The notes under the pieces: generated by a model | The model's database searches: none | Told to the model about the DNA's origin: nothing | What the model saw: only the letters and a program-made list of their open reading frames with translations | Position numbers and translations under genes: made by a program | Shown here: one piece after another, positions 41,455 to 49,767 of the stretch | How the letters are laid out: the number at the start of each line of letters is the position of its first letter | Position numbering within the stretch: the stretch's first letter is position 1 | Assembly: GCA_964571135.1 (NCBI GenBank) | Contig: CAZMZW010000001.1 | Span: forward strand, 248,001 to 312,000 | Reading direction: 5' to 3' | Source of the DNA: CAZMZW01 sp964571135 | GTDB taxonomy: Bacteria > Chloroflexota > Anaerolineae > Anaerolineales > Anaerolineaceae | Length of the DNA stretch: 64,000 nucleotides

Positions 41455-43701
41455 TTATTTTTTCTGCAGGAAACAATCGATGGCAGCTGCCGCTTTGCGC
41501 CCGGCGCCCATCGCGAGAATGACAGTTGCCCCGCCGGTGACGATATCCCCTCCACTGTACACCCCAGGGCGATTGGTGGCCATGGTTTCAGGATCAACGA
41601 TAAGATTTCCTCTTTTATTAAAGGCAAGGTCCGGTGTGGTTTTCCGGATGATCGGGTTGGAACCATTACCGACAGCCACAATGGCTGCTTCCAATGCCAT
41701 TTCAAATTCAGAGCCCTCAAGCGGAACAGGGCTGCGCCGGCCGGAGGCGTCCACCTCACCCTGTTTCATTTTCTGCAGAGTGGCGCCAGTCAGCCAGCCG
41801 GTACTATTCCCATTGAAGCGGATCGGTGCACACAGGAAATGGAATTGAATCCCCTCTTCTCTGGCATGTTCATATTCCTCCTTGCGTGCGGGCATATCTT
41901 CTTCCTTGCGGCGGTAGATGACGTGCACTTCTTTCGCGCCCAGGCGTAGAGCCACGCGGGCGGAATCAAGGGCGGTATTACCACCGCCGATGACCGCCAC
42001 CACTTTATCCTTACAATTAATGATCGGGGTTGCATAATTGGGGTAATCGTAAGCCTTCATCAAGTTAACGCGGATAAGGAACTCATTGGCAGAATATACC
42101 CCGATCAGGTTTTCCCCCGGAATGTTCATAAAATAAGGCAGACCTGCACCAGTGCTAATAAAAACAGCTTCATAGCCTTTCTGGAATAATTCATCGATGG
42201 TGGATGTTGCGCCGATCAATTGATTCTTTTCAAAAACCACGCCTGCCTTACGCAGGGTTTCTATCTCTTCACGGACGATTGTCTTGGGCAGACGGAATTC
42301 CGGGATGCCGTAGGAGAGCACACCGCCAAAGTCATGCAGGGCTTCAAATACGGTTACCTGGTGCCCAAGTTTAACCAGATCGCCCGCACAGGCCAATCCT
42401 GCTGGTCCGGAACCAATAATGGCCACTCTGTGACCTGAATCCTTAACCTTTTGAAATTCAGTACCTTTGTCCTTCTGGCGGTCGACATCCAGCACAAAAC
42501 GAGCCAGGTTGCCGATTGCAACAGCCTCTCCTTTTTTAGCCAGGATGCACATGCCCTCGCATTGATCTGACTGCGGGCAGACTCTTGCACAGACCAATGC
42601 CAGGGTGTTATCGTGTTTGTAAACCGCCGCAGCTCCCAGATAATCACCATCCACAATTTTTTGGATGAAGCTTGGGATCTGAACATTCACCGGGCATCCA
42701 TCCACGCAGGCGGGTTTGCCGCACTGCAGGCAGCGCATGGCTTCCAGGCGGGTGGCGGCTTCCGGATAGCCAAGATTGACTTCATTAAAATTCTTACTCC
42801 GCGATTTTGCATCCTGAGCCGGCATCTTCTGGCGTGGGATCGGTAAACGTTTTTTGACCGCTGGTTTGGCAAGGGTAGGATCTTGATTCCTGGCGGATTC
42901 TTCCGCCTGGCGGTAAGCATTATTTCGTTGAATGATGGTATCAAAATCAACCAGATGAGCGTCAAAATCAGGACCGTCCACACAGGTGAAGAGCACCTTG
43001 CCGCCCACATTAGTGCGGCAGCCGCCGCACATTCCGGTGCCATCCACCATAAGGGAGTTCAGGCTGACAATTGTTTTTATGGCAGGTTGGCGGGTGAGTT
43101 CGGTGATGGCTTTGAGCATGAGCAGCGGACCAGAGGCGTAGACCATATCAAACTTGCGTCCTTCCTCAAGCAGCTGTTTTAAAAGCTGAGCCGCGTTACC
43201 GTGAAAGCCTGCACTGCCATCATCCGTAGCGGTGAGGACCTCAGAGCAGATCTCTTTTAATTGTGGCTCAAGGATGATGAATTCTTTTGAACGGGCGCCA
43301 ATCATTCCAACTAAAACATTCCCGGCTTCCTTCAGTGCTTTTGCCACCGGGTAAGCCACCGCCGTTCCCACACCCCCGCCGATGACCAGGCAAGTCCCAT
43401 ATTTGGCGATCTCGGTTGGTGTACCGAGCGGGCCGAGAATATCCTGAATGATTTCACCTTTTTTCATTTGGTTGATCAACTGTGTGCTTTTCCCCACCTG
43501 CTGAACAATCAGGGTGATGCTGTCCTTTTCCTTATGGGTATCCACAATGGTCAACGGTACTCTTTCACCTTTGTCATTGATGTGGACGAGAACGAATTGA
43601 CCAGGGCTGGCCTTATGCGAAATTTCGGGTTGGAAAATATCGATCCGTTGAATTCCCGGAGCTATTGTCTGAGAAGAAAGAATAGTGTTGGTTAAAATCA
43701 T
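41455..43701 (-). CDS. Fused NfnA-NfnB-like flavoprotein (ferredoxin/NAD(P)H oxidoreductase + GltD-like)
   Basis: A 748-residue fusion. Residues 1-270 are a ferredoxin-reductase-like FAD/NAD module with a 2Fe-2S site (GTGMCGGCRTNVGGKVLFTC). Residues 290-748 are a GltD/glutamate synthase small-subunit-like module with Cys clusters (CLQCGKPACVDGCP; CARVCPQSDQCEGMC), a first FAD-binding motif IIGSGPAGLACAG and an NADP motif VIGGGNTALDSARVALRLG. The two halves correspond to NfnA and NfnB of the electron-bifurcating transhydrogenase, which is normally two subunits. ATG 43701 is preferred over an upstream TTG or ATG extension. Likely role: balancing NADH, NADPH and ferredoxin in an anaerobe; glutamate synthesis is an alternative. 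Confidence 0.88.
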   Translation of the reverse strand: MILTNTILSSQTIAPGIQRIDIFQPEISHKASPGQFVLVHINDKGERVPLTIVDTHKEKDSITLIVQQVGKSTQLINQMKKGEIIQDILGPLGTPTEIAKYGTCLVIGGGVGTAVAYPVAKALKEAGNVLVGMIGARSKEFIILEPQLKEICSEVLTATDDGSAGFHGNAAQLLKQLLEEGRKFDMVYASGPLLMLKAITELTRQPAIKTIVSLNSLMVDGTGMCGGCRTNVGGKVLFTCVDGPDFDAHLVDFDTIIQRNNAYRQAEESARNQDPTLAKPAVKKRLPIPRQKMPAQDAKSRSKNFNEVNLGYPEAATRLEAMRCLQCGKPACVDGCPVNVQIPSFIQKIVDGDYLGAAAVYKHDNTLALVCARVCPQSDQCEGMCILAKKGEAVAIGNLARFVLDVDRQKDKGTEFQKVKDSGHRVAIIGSGPAGLACAGDLVKLGHQVTVFEALHDFGGVLSYGIPEFRLPKTIVREEIETLRKAGVVFEKNQLIGATSTIDELFQKGYEAVFISTGAGLPYFMNIPGENLIGVYSANEFLIRVNLMKAYDYPNYATPIINCKDKVVAVIGGGNTALDSARVALRLGAKEVHVIYRRKEEDMPARKEEYEHAREEGIQFHFLCAPIRFNGNSTGWLTGATLQKMKQGEVDASGRRSPVPLEGSEFEMALEAAIVAVGNGSNPIIRKTTPDLAFNKRGNLIVDPETMATNRPGVYSGGDIVTGGATVILAMGAGRKAAAAIDCFLQKK

Positions 43702-43837
43702 CCGCCTATTGTAATTGAAAATGGGAAGAATCAATAATCTTGTCAAATTCACCTATTCAACGGAATTTTGGTCTTTTCCTAAAAAATATTTTTTAAAAAG
43801 GAACGAGAACCTTTCGGCTGTCACACGGGTGAAGTAT

Positions 43838-43867
43838 AAGAAAAAGCCCCGCTTGCAGCGGGGCTTT
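43838..43867 (-). terminator. Intrinsic terminator of the RRM protein gene
   Basis: Arms 43843-43852 and 43858-43867 are perfect ten-base GC-rich complements; on the minus strand the hairpin runs into TTTTTCTT. It lies 75 bases beyond the RRM gene stop. Confidence 0.85.
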
Positions 43868-43941
43868 ACGCAGATCAAATTACGGACCAAAGGATGAAAT
43901 TGATGAAATTTCGTCGAAACTGCCCTAAGGCAGCATTATTA

Positions 43942-44211
43942 CTAATACTTCCGTGGTCGTTCTTCTCTCGGTTTGGCGAGATTGACACGGAGGGCGCGAT
44001 CGCCCATTTTATAATCATTGAATTTGGTTATGGCAGCCTGGCTTTCTTCCGGGGTGCTCATTTCAACAAAACCGAAACCGCGTGACTGACCGGAAAACTT
44101 ATCCGTGATGATTGCCACGGAGGTTACGGTGCCAGCCTGCGAGAAAAGCGTTTTGAGCTCTTCTTCAGTCGCATTGAAGGATAAATTACCTACATAAATC
44201 TTTGTTTCCAT
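43942..44211 (-). CDS. Small RRM-type RNA-binding protein
   Basis: An 89-residue protein made of one RNA-recognition motif: KIYVGNLSFNATEEEL holds RNP-2 and SRGFGFVEM holds RNP-1, with the aromatic residues in place. A short basic tail REERPRKY follows. Bacterial RRM proteins of this size are often cold-induced RNA chaperones. GAGGA precedes the ATG, and a strong terminator closes the transcript, so it is monocistronic. Confidence 0.95.
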   Translation of the reverse strand: METKIYVGNLSFNATEEELKTLFSQAGTVTSVAIITDKFSGQSRGFGFVEMSTPEESQAAITKFNDYKMGDRALRVNLAKPREERPRKY

Positions 44212-44349
44212 TTTTCCTCTACTTAAAAACTATTGCCGCCAGATTATTTTGGATCTGACGGCGTCTGAACCTTTTGAAATCCTAACGAACAATCTGCATA
44301 TTCAGTATATCACACATACAAAAGGTGATTTGTCAATGGATTACCCCTA

Positions 44350-45315
44350 TTAGTCAAACCAGCCATTGCGCCTGAAATACAGAAATTCAATAATCCCAAT
44401 TACGATCATTAATAAAATAACCAATACAAACCCGAATTGGGCGGTTGTCCCTGGTACTCCGCCTACATTCATACCCAGCAAGCCGGTGATCAAACCCAGC
44501 GGCAAAGTAATTGCTGAAAGAATGGTAAGCAGACGCAGGCGTTTTTCCACCAGATCACTGCCGATCATTTGATAATAGTTATAAAGGTCATTCACCCTGG
44601 ATTCCAGGCGATAAACTCCGCGCTGGGCAATTTCTGCCTCTGAAATTAGGTCCTGAATATACGCTTTGCGGTGTGGTTCCTGTAAAGCAGTGGTATCGGC
44701 AGCGTTCAAATTGGTGACACAATAGAGTTGATTCTCAATAAGCGAGACGAGCCGGTCAACTTCCCAGCGTATTTGAGTAAGGTCATTGGCTTTGACTGAC
44801 CCGGGCTTTTCAACCAATACATTGGCCATATGCAGGATCTTTTCTCGCAGATCAATTTCTGCCTGAACATTCAGATCTGCCAGGTGGTCAAGGATCAGAT
44901 AAATAATTTGCGGCAAATGATGGACTTCATGCTCACTACCCGCAACCAGGGTTTGGATGAGTTCATCAAGAGGTGGAATTGCTGCTGGATGAATGGTAAT
45001 GAGGTTGGGGGATTTTAATAAAAAAGTAAGGTAACCCGACCCATTCACTTCATTTTCAAACGCGGAGGGATATTCTAAAAGCATTGTTTGCCCATAGGTC
45101 ATGGTATTGGGAATATTTTTTGGCTTAAGGATGTGATCCATCATATGAGGATGTAACTCAAAAGACTTAAACAGGCGGGCTAGCTCCTGAGGATTCGGTT
45201 CCTGAATATCAAACCAACTTTCACCGATTTTATTGATTTCATCGAAAAGCCATTCAGAACGGGCAGGCTGTTTAATTAATTTGCCGGATGAAATAAGATA
45301 ACAGTTAATTTTCAT
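44350..45315 (-). CDS. CorA-type divalent cation transporter
   Basis: A 321-residue membrane protein of the CorA family. The long N-terminal cytoplasmic funnel is followed by two C-terminal membrane helices; the selectivity motif GMN occurs in GLLGMNVGGVPG at the end of the first. The C-terminus ends with positive residues and Trp-Phe-Asp. Family members carry Mg2+, sometimes Co2+, Ni2+ or Zn2+. ATG 45315 follows GAGGATTT. A gene for a Cas4-like nuclease starts upstream and ends only 24 bases before this gene, so they may share a transcript. Confidence 0.92.
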   Translation of the reverse strand: MKINCYLISSGKLIKQPARSEWLFDEINKIGESWFDIQEPNPQELARLFKSFELHPHMMDHILKPKNIPNTMTYGQTMLLEYPSAFENEVNGSGYLTFLLKSPNLITIHPAAIPPLDELIQTLVAGSEHEVHHLPQIIYLILDHLADLNVQAEIDLREKILHMANVLVEKPGSVKANDLTQIRWEVDRLVSLIENQLYCVTNLNAADTTALQEPHRKAYIQDLISEAEIAQRGVYRLESRVNDLYNYYQMIGSDLVEKRLRLLTILSAITLPLGLITGLLGMNVGGVPGTTAQFGFVLVILLMIVIGIIEFLYFRRNGWFD

Positions 45316-45339
45316 CAAATCCTCTTCTTTTATTATCCA

Positions 45340-46155
45340 CTAACACATATTTCGATAAGGGCAGCGGTAACACTGCCCATTTTTTTGAGCAGTATTCGTT
45401 TCGCGGATCTGCTGCATCAATTGATGGGCATTATGGATGCGGTCGAGCGAATTCTGCCAGCCATCCGGTGGGAGATCCACGGCACTGCGCAGAAAAGCCG
45501 GTTTACGAATACGCTGCAGATTCTTTACCCAGCGATAATGGTCGTAAAAAAATTCACAATCCTCAACATTATATTGATGGTGAATATACTGCCGATAAAT
45601 AGCCATCTGCAGTTGGTCCGGTGGGTAGAAGTCGCGGCCGCTTTTATGATCGATGACGAGATAACGGCCGCCCTGGTTGAGGATAAGGTCGATCACTCCG
45701 ATAACAGGGGGCAGGTCCGGGCTGATGAGCATGGCAAAAGGAGTCTCTATACCCACAACCTCGATCTCTTTCCACAAATTATCCAGGTGAACACGGGCAG
45801 CATTCATTAAATGAACTTGATTATCGTCAGTGTACATTTGATTGATCAATTCAAAATGCTCATCCAGATCGATGGCTGCCTTTTGGGACAGTTTCTGGTA
45901 CGAATTGGCAATAACGGTATGGAGCAGTTTACCTTTGGTAAAATAATCCGGGATCGGATCTGGTTCCATATGCAGGATATATTGAATGTAAAAGCGGCGC
46001 TGGCAGGACTCCACTGCGCTGACCTTGCTGAAGCTTAGGCTGGGTAGCTGGGCATCCTTCATGGAAAGCAAAAAACACTCCGCATCTCCCTGTGCAGCAT
46101 CGAGAAGGATTTGAATTTCGTTTAGCGATTGAGTGGGTGTCAGCGGTTCAGACAT
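45340..46155 (-). CDS. PD-(D/E)XK nuclease with Cas4/AddB-type Fe-S cysteines
   Basis: A 271-residue protein. SAVESCQRRFYIQYIL at the N-terminal side gives the first Cys. The nuclease core is GVIDLILNQGGRYLVIDHKSG, containing the D-(x)n-D-x-K catalytic set, followed by the QxxxY helix DQLQMAIYRQYI. Three more Cys close the protein in CYRCPYRNMC. This one-plus-three Cys pattern is that of Cas4, AddB and RecB-like 5'-3' exonucleases with a 4Fe-4S cluster. No cas genes or helicase partner are nearby, so a general DNA-repair role is more likely than CRISPR adaptation. Confidence 0.85.
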   Translation of the reverse strand: MSEPLTPTQSLNEIQILLDAAQGDAECFLLSMKDAQLPSLSFSKVSAVESCQRRFYIQYILHMEPDPIPDYFTKGKLLHTVIANSYQKLSQKAAIDLDEHFELINQMYTDDNQVHLMNAARVHLDNLWKEIEVVGIETPFAMLISPDLPPVIGVIDLILNQGGRYLVIDHKSGRDFYPPDQLQMAIYRQYIHHQYNVEDCEFFYDHYRWVKNLQRIRKPAFLRSAVDLPPDGWQNSLDRIHNAHQLMQQIRETNTAQKNGQCYRCPYRNMC

Positions 46156-46418
46156 GATTTGATCGAGGGAATTACCTGATTAGTGATGGCTCAATTTTAT
46201 CCTGTAATCGAAATACTATTGAATTTTTAGCATTTAATCTGCTGCGTGGTTTTTAGCAGAACAATAGAAGCTGCTAGTATTCAATTTAACAAAGACGCTA
46301 TCCATCCATTACTACCTTGTAAGGTGACATTCCACAGGTTTATTCCTGCTAACCTTCTCTTGATTAATCTATTAACTTGTTTTATAATTTATCCATTATT
46401 TATACCAAAGAGGATGAA

Positions 46419-47219
46419 ATGACTGCAAATAATCAACAACCGGGAAATGATAATCTGTATTTCGACCTGCAGGCCGATTTTGGCATTACCAAACACATGG
46501 GCGGGCAGAGGGCAACGCGGGAATTAGTTGAGCATTGCCATATCGATAAAACTAAATCCATATTGGTGATCGGGTGCGGGATCGGCAGTTCACTGGTCTA
46601 CATCGCCAGGCAATATGGCTGCCAGATCACCGCTGTGGATATCTCTGATGGTATGATCGCCCGGGCAAAGGAACGGGTATCCAAGGCTGGATTGGGTGGC
46701 AAGATAATCCTGAAAGTGGCCGATGCCCAGAAATTACCCTTTGAGGATAACACATTCGACGCCGCCATTTGCGAGTCGGTTATCGCTTTTCTCCCGGATA
46801 AACAAAAGGGGGTAAATGAATTCGCGCGGGTGACCAAACCGGGCGGTTATGTGGGCATTAATGAAGTCACCTGGGTCAAACAGCCATCCCCGGAGCTTGA
46901 AGAATATGCGCGACTCATCATGGCGGGCGCTAAATTCCTTGAAAGCGATGGATGGAGATCATTGTTGATCAATGCCGGTTTGGCCGAACTGGAAGTGACC
47001 AGTGGAAAACTTAAATTAGGCGACCAGTTTTCCCAGGAAATGAAGCTGTCCGATATGGGAGATCGATTCAAAGCAATGGGCAGGTTCATCAGGGGTCTTT
47101 TTACAAATCCGGCTTACCGCAAGTTCAGCCGGCAGATCCTGAGCCAGCCGGGAATGATGTTCAATTTTACCAGCCATATAGGGAGTGGAATGTTTGTCGG
47201 CCGGAAGCCAACCTCTTAG
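46419..47219 (+). CDS. Class I SAM-dependent methyltransferase
   Basis: A 266-residue methyltransferase. ILVIGCGIGSSLVYIARQYG is motif I, ITAVDISDGMIARAKER follows, and VADAQKLPFEDNTFDAAICESVIAFLPD and VTKPGGYVGINEVTW complete the core. The C-terminal 80 residues (KAMGRFIRGLFTNPAYRKF) resemble those of UbiE/sterol-type enzymes that modify lipid-like substrates, which is only suggestive. ATG 46419 has an AGAGGA site; the longer frame from 46377 is unsupported. A terminator follows. Confidence 0.88.
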   Translation: MTANNQQPGNDNLYFDLQADFGITKHMGGQRATRELVEHCHIDKTKSILVIGCGIGSSLVYIARQYGCQITAVDISDGMIARAKERVSKAGLGGKIILKVADAQKLPFEDNTFDAAICESVIAFLPDKQKGVNEFARVTKPGGYVGINEVTWVKQPSPELEEYARLIMAGAKFLESDGWRSLLINAGLAELEVTSGKLKLGDQFSQEMKLSDMGDRFKAMGRFIRGLFTNPAYRKFSRQILSQPGMMFNFTSHIGSGMFVGRKPTS

Positions 47220-47250
47220 ATCGGTCAACTTTGGATTTTGCTCGATTAAT

Positions 47251-47289
47251 AAACCAGTTGTGATCTTTTATGAAAGCAACTGGTTTTTC
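47251..47289 (+). terminator. Intrinsic terminator after the methyltransferase
   Basis: AAACCAGTTG (47251-47260) and its perfect complement at 47277-47286 enclose a 16-base loop, and the 3' arm continues as TTTTTC. Confidence 0.78.
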
Positions 47290-47387
47290 AATTTATGGGA
47301 ATCAAGTAAAGCGAGAGCAAATTCAAAAATTCCTAAATGGTATAATCCTTGCATTAATAATTCTAGATATTATATTTTAGAGCAGAA

Positions 47388-47687
47388 TTGAAAATAAACA
47401 CCCAACCTACCTCCCAAATTCCATGCAGCGAATGCAGTGTAGGCCAGATGCATAAAACTACAGTGGCTTATTTCACCTGGATGGGTGAGGAGTTGATCAG
47501 CGTACCGGATTTCCCGGCCTGGGTGTGCGATATTTGCGGGCGGCGCGAATATGATACACAGGCGCTCAATCAGCTCTCTGTATTGTTGAGCCCTGCAGCA
47601 GGTAAAAAAGTGGCCAGAAAATCCGCCCGCCTGCCGCGCAAGTCTAGCGGTAAACACAAGGATGACCGGCCGTCTACAAGGGATTAG
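47388..47687 (+). CDS. YgiT-type zinc-finger protein
   Basis: A 99-residue protein with two CxxC pairs, CSEC near residue 13 and CDIC near residue 47, spaced as in the YgiT/MqsA N-terminal zinc domain, and the linking block GEELISVPDFPAWVCDICG is typical. The C-terminal 30 residues are basic and probably disordered (KKVARKSARLPRKSSGK). The start seems to be TTG 47388, directly after a plausible promoter (TTGCAT at 47349, TATATT at 47371), so the mRNA may have almost no leader. Proteins of this type often accompany a toxin, but no toxin gene adjoins it. Confidence 0.8.
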   Translation: MKINTQPTSQIPCSECSVGQMHKTTVAYFTWMGEELISVPDFPAWVCDICGRREYDTQALNQLSVLLSPAAGKKVARKSARLPRKSSGKHKDDRPSTRD

Positions 47688-47711
47688 CGTTTAGCATAAA
47701 ATAAACTCAAG

Positions 47712-47736
47712 CGCGGGTTTCCCAGGGAAATCCGCG
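47712..47736. terminator. GC-rich hairpin between the zinc-finger gene and tRNA-Lys
   Basis: Arms 47712-47722 and 47726-47736 pair over eleven bases with one G-U pair and loop CAG. There is no T-run, so it is a weak terminator or a mere insulator between the gene and the tRNA promoter that begins at the next base. Confidence 0.5.
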
Positions 47737-47765
47737 TTGACGTTAATGGGGGGCTATGTTAAAAT
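47737..47765 (+). promoter_or_regulatory. Promoter of tRNA-Lys
   Basis: TTGACG (47737-47742) and TAAAAT (47760-47765) are 17 bases apart. The predicted start lies about six bases before the tRNA. Confidence 0.75.
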
Positions 47766-47776
47766 CTCTTTTTTAT

Positions 47777-47848
47777 GGGAGCGTAGCTCAATGGTAGAGC
47801 AGTAGCCTTTTAAGCTATTGGTTAAGGGTTCGAGCCCCTTCGCTCTCA
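47777..47848 (+). tRNA. trnK: tRNA-Lys, anticodon TTT
   Basis: A complete 72-base cloverleaf. The acceptor stem is 47777-47783 with 47841-47847 (one G-U). The D arm is 47786-47789 with 47797-47800. The anticodon arm 47802-47818 has loop CTTTTAA and anticodon TTT. The T arm 47824-47840 has loop TTCGAGC. The discriminator is A47848. CCA is not encoded. A matching promoter lies just upstream. Confidence 0.97.
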
Positions 47849-48095
47849 CTTTTTTAATCCAGTAATTGATTGGGTGAAATGAGGGTTAAAGAACCGATCG
47901 GGGATTTTTAGTACAAGCCTCAGGCTGCAGGTATTTATTGCCACAACGCTCGAATTGGAGTTCTGTTTTTGCCCAGAAAGGAGAATTCTGCGATAGCGTC
48001 ATGATGTTTACTTTCAGTTCGTTTTAGAATTCATGACGTATAATAATTCCAATATTCACAATTGTTTAGTTCAAATATTCTTAAGGAGGAACTTT

Positions 48096-48815
48096 ATGAA
48101 AAAACAAATACTTTTCTTACTCATTTTCTCATTTGCACTTGCGGCTTGCAGCAACCCTTCCACATCGGTAGCTGGACCCACTACTCAAATTCTTCCAACT
48201 AATACAATTATTCCTGCCCCCACTATCGCGCCTTCGCCAACTCCTGACCCGCTTCTCTTCAAAGATGATTTTAATGGTTCCATCGATCCGGGTTGGCAAT
48301 GGGTAAAGGAAAATAAGAAAATGTGGAGTATTACCAATAAACCGGGTTGGCTCGAAATAGTTGCCGGTTCAGGGAATGTTGCATCGAGAAATTTGTTGGT
48401 TCGTTCAATTCCCGATGGAAATTTTGAGCTGGAAACAAAAATGATATTTGAACCTGTGGCTAATTTCCAAATTGCCGGATTAATTATTTATTATAACGGA
48501 GCCAACTATATCCTATTTGGACGCGCATTCGTGGTTTCTAACGACGGGTTCTATATGGACAATGTTAAAAGTGGAAAGTTTATTGATGGAAATTTCGCAA
48601 CCCCAGCTCCCGGTACTGATACTGTTTTTCTGCGCTTGCGACGCGAGGGTGATACTTATACCTCCTTTTTTAGTGAAGATGGCAGTCGTTACACTCAAAT
48701 AGGCGTTCATACTAGTACAATGAAGCCGAAGTCAGTGGGTTTGGCGGCAGGTCAATCCACAAAAGGCTCTACACCGGCACAATTTGATTATTTTGTTATC
48801 AATAAAATACCTTAA
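48096..48815 (+). CDS. Secreted lipoprotein with concanavalin-like beta domain
   Basis: A 239-residue lipoprotein. AAGGAGG precedes ATG 48096, and the signal ends in a lipobox LAAC near residue 17. A linker rich in Pro and Thr (residues 25-50) leads to a beta-rich domain starting FKDDFNGSIDPGWQWVKEN, with LEIVAG, FELETKMIF and AGLIIYYNGANYILFGRA. This layout fits DUF1349/LamG-like jelly-roll domains that bind carbohydrate. Ligand unknown. The gene lies between the intact tRNA-Lys and its degenerate copy. Confidence 0.8.
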   Translation: MKKQILFLLIFSFALAACSNPSTSVAGPTTQILPTNTIIPAPTIAPSPTPDPLLFKDDFNGSIDPGWQWVKENKKMWSITNKPGWLEIVAGSGNVASRNLLVRSIPDGNFELETKMIFEPVANFQIAGLIIYYNGANYILFGRAFVVSNDGFYMDNVKSGKFIDGNFATPAPGTDTVFLRLRREGDTYTSFFSEDGSRYTQIGVHTSTMKPKSVGLAAGQSTKGSTPAQFDYFVINKIP

Positions 48816-48913
48816 AGATAAACCAGTAGCCTGAGAAAAAATCCTTTGCACATTGTGATCACCCTATATAGGCATTAAAAGGCTATTAAACGCCATCCTA
48901 TGGGATTTTCAAG

Positions 48914-49007
48914 GTGAGCGTAGCTTAATGGTAGAGCAGTAACCTTTAAGCTATAGGTTATGGGTGCTTCCAAGAGGGGTATTGTATTCAAGCCCCTTCG
49001 GTCTCAC
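48914..49007 (+). pseudogene. Degenerate tRNA-Lys-like copy with insertions
   Basis: The first 60 or so bases repeat the tRNA-Lys at 47777 with few changes (same D arm, GTAGAGCAGTAACC, TTTAAGCTAT), and the end repeats the T loop and acceptor 3' side. About 22 extra bases are inserted between the anticodon arm and T loop. Only five acceptor pairs remain, the T stem is broken and one T is missing from the anticodon loop. It should not function as a normal tRNA. A strong terminator follows. Confidence 0.8.
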
Positions 49008-49066
49008 TATTATTAATAACACCAGTTTTGGTTATTCTACAATTGTACTAATAAAATGCGCAAGAG

Positions 49067-49102
49067 AAGCGCTCCCCATTATGGGGAGCGCTTGAGATTT
49101 TT
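49067..49102 (+). terminator. Intrinsic terminator after the tRNA-like copy
   Basis: AAGCGCTCCCCA (49067-49078) pairs perfectly with 49082-49093 around TTA; TTTTTT follows at 49097-49102. It points along the plus strand, that is, it would end a transcript of the tRNA-like copy or of the lipoprotein gene. Confidence 0.85.
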
Positions 49103-49173
49103 TCCAATTTCACCCTTAACAAACCCTAAAACATAATGATCATCCTTGGCTTAATATTGAACGATAATTTGAC

Positions 49174-49596
49174 CTATGGATAACTAAAAGAAAACAAACT
49201 GGATTTCTTGCAGGTTTTGAATCTCCAGACACCCATACATGCTTCCACCTGAAATTTGAACGAAGATTTATAGCCATTTGCTTTGGTGGGTTTTACAAAA
49301 TTAGTGACACAATAGCTCATGTTTGCAAGGAGCTTGGTGGGATTTGTGTTGAAGCAGCCATTTTTCACTATATCCAGATAGGCGTAAGGTAGATATGAAA
49401 CTTTTATTCCGGCTCGAACGTTTGTCTGGTTGAATATGCTTTTTGCGCATATTGTGAAAGCCCACCAACCCCAACACTTTTCTTTGCTGGAACCTTGCGG
49501 TATCTCCTTTGGTGCCAGCTCTGCCTCGGCAAAAACTGGTTGTACTGCTTCGAATAACAATATAGAAAGAACAATGAGTAATAAGAATTTTTTCAT
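49174..49596 (-). CDS. Small secreted Cys-containing protein, unknown
   Basis: A 140-residue protein with a clear signal peptide (MKKFLLLIVLSILLFEAVQPVFA, cleavage near residue 23). The mature part of about 117 residues has six cysteines arranged in pairs (CWGWWAFTIC, NGC, SYC, EAC and KTC) and two similar segments, CWGWWAFTICAKS and CMGVWRFKTCKKS, which look like an internal duplication. AAGGA precedes the ATG. I do not recognise the family; a small disulfide-rich extracytoplasmic protein is all that can be said. Confidence 0.75.
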   Translation of the reverse strand: MKKFLLLIVLSILLFEAVQPVFAEAELAPKEIPQGSSKEKCWGWWAFTICAKSIFNQTNVRAGIKVSYLPYAYLDIVKNGCFNTNPTKLLANMSYCVTNFVKPTKANGYKSSFKFQVEACMGVWRFKTCKKSSLFSFSYP

Positions 49597-49767
49597 CTAT
49601 TAATCCTTCTCTAATTCATTGAAAAGAACTACTATTTATTTAATTCCCCAAAAATATTATAAGGATTTTTAATCAAAATTCAAGTCCCCGATTCCTCAGA
49701 TAATCAACAATTCAATCGCAGTTCTGGGTAAAATCTCCGCTTATAATACTTAGTAAAGCGATATCCT

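Noticed and set aside
45340..46155. Part of a CRISPR-Cas locus
   Set aside because: No other cas genes or repeat-spacer arrays were found in the window.
48914..49007. Second functional tRNA-Lys, or a class II tRNA with long variable arm
   Set aside because: The T stem cannot form, only five acceptor pairs remain and the anticodon loop lacks a base.
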